From NCBI GenBank assembly GCA_013298415.1, contig JAAFHN010000049.1:1-10889 (forward strand): 10,889 bases of DNA, given 5' to 3'. The translations under genes and the position numbers were made by a program. Positions 6,314 through 10,889 of the stretch are shown in pieces. Below the pieces are notes generated by a model. That model was given only the letters and a program-made list of their open reading frames with translations, searched no databases and was not told where the DNA came from. The DNA is from Comamonadaceae bacterium (GTDB lineage Bacteria; Pseudomonadota; Gammaproteobacteria; Burkholderiales; Burkholderiaceae_C). Positions within the stretch are counted from its first letter, which is position 1, and every line of letters begins with the position of its first letter.

Positions 6314-7810
6314 ATGAATCGTGAAGTGTTGATGCTCGTGGAAGCGATTGCGCGCGAGAAAAATGTAGATCGCGACGTGGTGTTTGCCGCCGTGGAGGCA
6401 GCTTTGGCTTCTGCCACCAAAAAACTCTATTCGGGCGACGTGGACATCCGAGTCTCCATCAACCGCGAGTCAGGTCAGTACGAGACCTTTCGCCGCTGGC
6501 ATGTGGTGCCAGACGAGGCGGGGCTCCAACTGCCGGATCAAGAAATTTTGCTCTTCGAAGCGAAGGAGCAACTGCCTGATATTGAGGTAGACGATTACAT
6601 TGAAGAGGGCGTGGAATCTGTCCCGCTGGGCCGAATCGGCGCGCAAGCCGCCAAGCAAGTGATTTTACAAAAAGTGCGCGACGCAGAACGCGAGATGTTG
6701 CTCACCGACTTCCTTTCGCGCGGCGAGAAGATCTTTGTGGGCACGGTCAAGCGGGTTGACAAGGAGGGCGTGATCCTTGAAAGCGGGCGCGTTGAGGCGC
6801 GCTTGAAGCGCGGCGAAATGATCCCCAAAGAAAATTTGCGCGCCGGTGATCGGGCTCGTGCCTTCATCTACGAGGTGAATGCCGAGTTGCGCGGTGCCCC
6901 AATTTTGGTGTCGCGATCCTCGCCAGAGTTCATGGTGGAGCTTTTCCGCAACGAAGTGCCCGAAATTGAGCAGGGCTTGTTGGAGATCAAATCCTGCGCC
7001 CGTGACGCCGGTTCGCGCGCCAAGATCTCTGTACTGAGTCACGACAAGCGGGTCGATCCGATCGGCACCTGCGTGGGCGTACGCGGCTCTCGCGTCAACG
7101 CGGTCACTACTGAGCTCGCTGGGGAGCGTGTGGACATCGTGCTCTGGAGCGAAGACCCTGCGCAGTTTGTGATTGGTGCGCTCGCCCCAGCAAATGTGTC
7201 GAGCATCGTCGTCGACGAAGAAAAGCACGCGATGGATGTGGTGGTAGATGAAGAAAACTTGGCGATCGCCATCGGCCGGGGCGGGCAGAACGTGCGCTTG
7301 GCAAGCGAGCTCACGGGCTGGCGCATCAACATCATGGATGCCAACGAATCTGCTCAGAAGCAAGCAAACGAGGTGGATTCGGTTCGCAAGCTTTTCATCA
7401 GCAAGCTGGACGTGGACGAAGAGGTGGCAGACATCTTGATCGCAGAGGGATTTGCCTCGCTCGAAGAGGTCGCCTATGTGCCCTTGGCGGAAATGCTGGA
7501 GATCGAGAGCTTCGACGAAGAAACGGTCAACGAGCTGCGTGCGCGCGCCAAAGATGCCTTGTTGACGATGGAAATCGTCAAAGAAGAAAACATCGAAGCT
7601 GCTGCGCAAGATCTTCGCGACCTGCAGGGCCTCACACCGACGCTGATCGACCAGTTGGCGCAGGCTAACGTGCACACACGCGACGACTTGGCTGACCTTG
7701 CCGTCGATGAATTGGTAGAAATCACCGGACAGAGTGAAGACGACGCCCGTGCCTTGATCATGCTGGCACGCGCGCACTGGTTTACTGCCGATGAGGCCGA
7801 GAAGGCTTAA
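6314..7810 (+). CDS. nusA: Transcription termination/antitermination factor NusA
   Basis: A 498-residue RNA polymerase-binding factor that modulates pausing, intrinsic termination and antitermination; full-length relative to E. coli NusA (495). Domains in order: RNAP-binding N-terminal domain about 1-130 (MNREVLMLVEAIAREKNVDR); S1 domain about 136-200 (GEKIFVGTVKRVDKEGVILE); KH1 with the GVRG loop at 255-258, preceded by DKRVDPIGTCV; KH2 with GRGG at 321-324 in AIAIGRGGQNVRLASELTGW; then two acidic AR-type helix-hairpin-helix repeats at about 365-425 (EGFASLEEVAYVPLAEMLEIE) and 437-492 (ANVHTRDDLADLAVDELVEI). The two AR repeats are as in many proteobacteria. ATG 6314 has ACAGG about 7 nt upstream. 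In E. coli NusA represses its own operon through termination in the leader, which makes the terminator at 5531-5558 relevant. Confidence 0.98.
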   Translation: MNREVLMLVEAIAREKNVDRDVVFAAVEAALASATKKLYSGDVDIRVSINRESGQYETFRRWHVVPDEAGLQLPDQEILLFEAKEQLPDIEVDDYIEEGVESVPLGRIGAQAAKQVILQKVRDAEREMLLTDFLSRGEKIFVGTVKRVDKEGVILESGRVEARLKRGEMIPKENLRAGDRARAFIYEVNAELRGAPILVSRSSPEFMVELFRNEVPEIEQGLLEIKSCARDAGSRAKISVLSHDKRVDPIGTCVGVRGSRVNAVTTELAGERVDIVLWSEDPAQFVIGALAPANVSSIVVDEEKHAMDVVVDEENLAIAIGRGGQNVRLASELTGWRINIMDANESAQKQANEVDSVRKLFISKLDVDEEVADILIAEGFASLEEVAYVPLAEMLEIESFDEETVNELRARAKDALLTMEIVKEENIEAAAQDLRDLQGLTPTLIDQLAQANVHTRDDLADLAVDELVEITGQSEDDARALIMLARAHWFTADEAEKA

Positions 7811-7824
7811 GGAGCAGTCAATAC

Positions 7825-10800
7825 ATGTCATCTATCACCGTTTTGGATTTTGCCGCTGAACTAAAGCGGCCCGTTGACGCGCTGCTCGAGCAGTTGCGTG
7901 GTGCCGGCATTGAAAAGGCCGCCGGCGCCGACCTGCTCACCGATGCAGACAAACAAAAGCTCTTGGCGCACCTGCAAACGAGTCACGGAACTGCCTCCAC
8001 AGAGCGCAAGAAGATCACGTTGGTCAAAAAGTCCACCACCGAGATCAAGCAAGCGGACGCGTCAGGGCGCGCTCGAACGATTCAGGTGGAGGTTCGCAAA
8101 AAGCGCACCTTCGTGAAGCGGGAAGACGAAATAGCCGGCGTCGACACTTTGCCGACTTCCCCCGAAACTGTTGACTCTGTCCCGTTGCCAGTGGAGGAGC
8201 CGACGCCCGTTGTGGTGGTCGAGACACCAGAAGCCCCGGCCGTGGTCGAGCCGACGGCAGAGGTGGTTGAAGCAAAGGCGGAGCCCGCAGAAATCCAGAC
8301 ACCACCGGCCACCGAAGTTGCCGACGCCCCAGCTGCGGCTGAAACCCCACCGAGCGCTGCGCCCGCCTCCGTGGTGAGCGCAGAGGAATTGGAACGCCGC
8401 GCAGCTCAAGCCAAGCGCCAGGCTGAGTTCTTGCGTCGTCAGCAAGAGGAGGCTGACCTCCGTCGCAAGGAGCGGGCTCCCAAGCCCGAGGTGGGCAAAG
8501 CGCCGCCAACTGCTTCCGAGGCATCCACGGCATCGGCGCAAAGCCCTGCGACTACCGCGCCAGTTGCGAACCTAGCACCTGCCTCCGTCGCCTCGGCCGC
8601 CTCTGCTGCACCGGCCGTGCCGGGCGAACCCCTGCGCACGACCACGATGGTTCGCGCAGCGCCGCCGGTCAAGGAGCCCTCGGCTGCTGAGCGCGCCGCT
8701 GAATTAGAAGCCAGACGCAAAAAGGCGCTTGCCGAGGCCGAGGCCATCCGCGCGATGATGAGCGCGCCTAAACGAGTGCTTGTCGCCAAGAAGCCTGAGG
8801 ACGCGAAGCCGGGTACCTCTGCTGATGCCAAGGGCACCCTCCACAAACCAACTGCCGGTGCAAAGCCCGCAGGTGCTGCAGGTGCTGCGGGAGCAAAAGA
8901 CGGGCGCAAAGAGGTTCGCTCGGAGAAGCTCTCGTCGAGCTGGGCGGATGACAGTGCCAAAAAAGGTGTGGGCAAGCCAAGGACCGATAACAACAGCTCG
9001 GGCCGATCATCCGCATGGCGCGGCGGGCCCAAGCGACGCGGAGACGCCCGCGACGACCGCGATGACCGTTCGAGCGCTCCAACGGAAGTCCGGGTGCTTG
9101 AGGTGCATGTGCCCGAAACGATCACCGTGGCTGATTTGGCGCACAAGATGTCGATCAAAGCCAGCGAGATCATCAAGCAACTGATGAAGCTCGGCCAGAT
9201 GGTGACCATCAACCAGTCGCTGGATCAAGACACCGCGATGATCTTGGTCGAGGAGCTGGGCCACAAGGCTGTGGTGGCCGCGCTCGATGATCCCGAAGCG
9301 TTCACCGAAGAAGAAAAGAGCGCAACTGATGCAGAGCTCGTGTCGCGTGCCCCTGTGGTTACGGTCATGGGCCACGTGGATCATGGCAAGACCTCCTTGC
9401 TCGACTACATCCGCCGGGCGAAAGTGGCGGCGGGCGAGGCGGGAGGCATCACGCAACACATCGGTGCGTACCATGTGGAAACCCAGCGCGGCATGATTTC
9501 GTTCCTGGACACGCCGGGCCACGAAGCCTTTACCGCAATGCGCGCTCGAGGTGCCAAGTCAACCGACATCGTGATTTTGGTTGTCTCGGCAGACGATGGC
9601 GTCATGCCGCAAACCAAAGAGGCCATCAAGCACGCCAAGGCGGCCAAGGTGCCCATCGTGGTTGCCATCAACAAGATCGATAAGCCCGATGCCAATATTG
9701 AGCGCGTGCGCAGCGAGTTGGTGGCCGAAGAGGTGGTTCCAGAGGAATTTGGCGGCGATTCGCCCTTCGTTGCCGTGTCTGCGCGCACTGGGCAAGGCGT
9801 CGATGAACTGCTTGAGCAAGTGCTTTTGCAGGCTGAAGTGCTTGAGCTTCGTGCGCCAATCGACGCAATGGCAAAAGGCGTGGTCATCGAAGCCCGTCTG
9901 GACAAAGGCCGAGGCCCTGTTGCCACGGTGCTGGTTCAATCAGGCACTTTGAAAACGGGTGATGTGATCCTTGCTGGTTCCAGCTGGGGCCGCGTGCGCG
10001 CGATGCTGGATGAAAACGGCAAACCCACGAAAGGTGCAGGCCCGTCCATCCCGGTTGAAGTGCAGGGGCTGACAGAAGTGCCGCAAGCGGGTGATGACTT
10101 CATGGTGCTGGCGGATGAGCGCCGCGCGCGCGAGATCGCCACATACCGTCAAGGCAAGTTCCGCGACACCAAACTGGCAAAGCAACAAGCGTCCAAGCTG
10201 GAGAACATGTTTGCGGATTTGTCGCTGGGTGAAGTGAAGACCCTGCCTGTGATTATCAAGGCCGATGTGCAGGGATCGCAGGAGGCTTTAGCGGGCTCCT
10301 TGATCAAACTGAGCACCGCCGAGGTGAAGGTCCAATTGGTCTACGCAGGTGTCGGTGGCATCAGCGAAAGTGATGTCAACTTGGCAATTGCTTCCAAGGC
10401 TGTGGTGATCGGCTTCAACGTGCGTGCCGATTCAGGCGCGCGCAAACTGGCCGAACACAACGGTGTTGATCTGCGCTACTACAACATCATTTACGACGCC
10501 GTGGATGAACTGAAAGCGGCGATGAGCGGCATGCTTGCGCCGGAGCAAAAGGAAGAAGTGTTGGGCACGGCGGAAATCCGCCAGGTGTTCCGCATTTCCA
10601 AGGTCGGCGCAATCGCGGGCTGTATGGTCACGCAAGGCTTGGTGCGTCGCAGTGCGCGCGTGCGCTTGCTGCGCAGCAACGTGGTGATCTTCACTGGCGA
10701 GCTCGAGAGCTTGAAGCGCTTCAAAGACGACGTGCGAGAAGTCAAAGAAGGCTTCGAGTGCGGCTTGAATTTGCGCGGCTACAACGACATCGAAGAAGGC

Positions 10801-10848
10801 GATCAGCTCGAATTCTTTGAGATCAAAGAGATCGCTCGCCAGCTGTGA
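7825..10848 (+). CDS. infB: Translation initiation factor IF-2
   Basis: A 1007-residue GTPase that brings initiator fMet-tRNA to the 30S subunit and promotes subunit joining. An IF2_N module lies at about 1-50 (ITVLDFAAELKRPVDALLEQL). A long Ala/Pro/Glu-rich and charged linker (about 95-425) follows, then a second IF2_N module (about 433-485, ITVADLAHKMSIKASEIIKQL). The G domain has G1 GHVDHGKT (516-523), G2 GGIT (540-543), G3 DTPGHE (562-567), G4 NKID (616-619) and G5 SAR (652-654). The C-terminal beta-barrel and fMet-tRNA-binding domains run to residue 1007 and end EFFEIKEIARQL. It is longer than E. coli IF-2 (890) because of the linker, as is common in Burkholderiales. ATG 7825 has AAGGAG (7809-7814) overlapping the nusA stop, 10 nt upstream. 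It is 14 bp after nusA, clearly the same operon. Confidence 0.98.
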   Translation: MSSITVLDFAAELKRPVDALLEQLRGAGIEKAAGADLLTDADKQKLLAHLQTSHGTASTERKKITLVKKSTTEIKQADASGRARTIQVEVRKKRTFVKREDEIAGVDTLPTSPETVDSVPLPVEEPTPVVVVETPEAPAVVEPTAEVVEAKAEPAEIQTPPATEVADAPAAAETPPSAAPASVVSAEELERRAAQAKRQAEFLRRQQEEADLRRKERAPKPEVGKAPPTASEASTASAQSPATTAPVANLAPASVASAASAAPAVPGEPLRTTTMVRAAPPVKEPSAAERAAELEARRKKALAEAEAIRAMMSAPKRVLVAKKPEDAKPGTSADAKGTLHKPTAGAKPAGAAGAAGAKDGRKEVRSEKLSSSWADDSAKKGVGKPRTDNNSSGRSSAWRGGPKRRGDARDDRDDRSSAPTEVRVLEVHVPETITVADLAHKMSIKASEIIKQLMKLGQMVTINQSLDQDTAMILVEELGHKAVVAALDDPEAFTEEEKSATDAELVSRAPVVTVMGHVDHGKTSLLDYIRRAKVAAGEAGGITQHIGAYHVETQRGMISFLDTPGHEAFTAMRARGAKSTDIVILVVSADDGVMPQTKEAIKHAKAAKVPIVVAINKIDKPDANIERVRSELVAEEVVPEEFGGDSPFVAVSARTGQGVDELLEQVLLQAEVLELRAPIDAMAKGVVIEARLDKGRGPVATVLVQSGTLKTGDVILAGSSWGRVRAMLDENGKPTKGAGPSIPVEVQGLTEVPQAGDDFMVLADERRAREIATYRQGKFRDTKLAKQQASKLENMFADLSLGEVKTLPVIIKADVQGSQEALAGSLIKLSTAEVKVQLVYAGVGGISESDVNLAIASKAVVIGFNVRADSGARKLAEHNGVDLRYYNIIYDAVDELKAAMSGMLAPEQKEEVLGTAEIRQVFRISKVGAIAGCMVTQGLVRRSARVRLLRSNVVIFTGELESLKRFKDDVREVKEGFECGLNLRGYNDIEEGDQLEFFEIKEIARQL
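8869..8895 (+). repeat. infB: Short 9-bp tandem repeat in the infB linker
   Basis: GCAGGTGCT occurs twice in tandem (8869-8877, 8878-8886), followed by a degenerate third copy GCGGGAGCA (8887-8895). It encodes three Ala-Gly-Ala units in the flexible IF-2 linker. The 9-bp unit keeps the reading frame, so copy number could vary between strains without breaking the gene. Confidence 0.7.
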
Positions 10849-10871
10849 TGGCCTGACGCTCACGCCACCGT

Positions 10872-10889
10872 ATGCCCAAACAAGCCTCT
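10872..10889 (+). CDS. rbfA: Probable start of ribosome-binding factor RbfA (partial, first six codons)
   Basis: ATG 10872 opens a frame (MPKQAS...) that runs off the right edge, 23 bp after the infB stop and in the same direction. rbfA, encoding a cold-shock 30S maturation factor, normally follows infB in proteobacteria, and a short basic N-terminus is usual for it. No clear Shine-Dalgarno precedes this ATG. Six codons cannot identify a protein, so the call rests on gene order alone. Confidence 0.4.

Noticed and set aside
6665..7831. 388-codon open frame on the minus strand opposite nusA
   Set aside because: It lies wholly antisense to an unmistakable nusA. Its protein is His/Asp/Leu-rich with no recognisable domain, as expected from the mirror frame of GC-rich coding DNA.
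8647..8763. Internal ATG codons in infB as starts of a shorter IF-2 isoform
   Set aside because: Internal initiation is known for E. coli infB, but the ATGs here (8647, 8755) have no convincing Shine-Dalgarno spacing, so I would not annotate one.
8439..9212. 257-codon minus-strand open frame opposite the infB linker
   Set aside because: A shadow of the Ala/Pro-rich linker: its Ala/Ser-rich composition simply mirrors the repetitive GC-rich codons of infB.

Overview
The window (GC-rich, roughly 58-60% by eye) looks like a chromosomal housekeeping region of a betaproteobacterium, most likely Burkholderiales and probably Comamonadaceae-like. This rests on the style of the TolB N-terminus (QFRVEVTGVG start of the mature protein), a long IF-2 of about 1007 residues, and the rimP-nusA-infB-(rbfA) order. 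The lineage call comes from remembered family features, not from a search. All complete genes read rightward; only the left-edge gene reads leftward.

Region 1 (1-587, minus strand): the 5' 195 codons of a family 2 glycosyltransferase of the WaaE/KdtX type (lipopolysaccharide core), cut by the window edge. It starts only 8 bp from, and divergent to, tolB.

Region 2 (596-3456): tolB, pal and cpoB (ybgF), the periplasmic half of the Tol-Pal envelope constriction system. The genes are tightly spaced, with an ATGA overlap between pal and cpoB. The usual upstream partners tolQ-tolR-tolA are not directly upstream, since the divergent glycosyltransferase occupies that place.

Region 3 (3507-5509): a YeeE/YedE-family membrane protein (thiosulfate/sulfur-compound permease type, with conserved Cys at 34, 108 and 328), then tcdA (tRNA ct6A37 synthesis, E1-like fold) from a TTG start. 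The short gaps (50 bp and 11 bp) make it likely that these are a distal part of the tolB-pal-cpoB transcript. The 3' end of tcdA contains an inverted repeat.

Region 4 (5510-5693): a 184-bp leader with a perfect TATAAT hexamer, followed 7 bp later by a textbook intrinsic terminator hairpin plus T-run, a second hairpin and a 31-codon open frame. It separates the tol/sulfur operon from the translation/transcription operon. This is the most interesting non-coding stretch in the window.

Region 5 (5694-10889): rimP (TTG start), nusA, infB and probably the first six codons of rbfA. This is the conserved ribosome maturation, transcription elongation/termination and translation initiation operon.

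I found no mobile element, CRISPR array, RNA gene or defence system, and nothing I can defend as a new biological system. The points worth a second look are the regulatory leader, the detached and tightly divergent tolB start, the Tat-like TolB signal peptide, and the pairing of a sulfur permease with tcdA.
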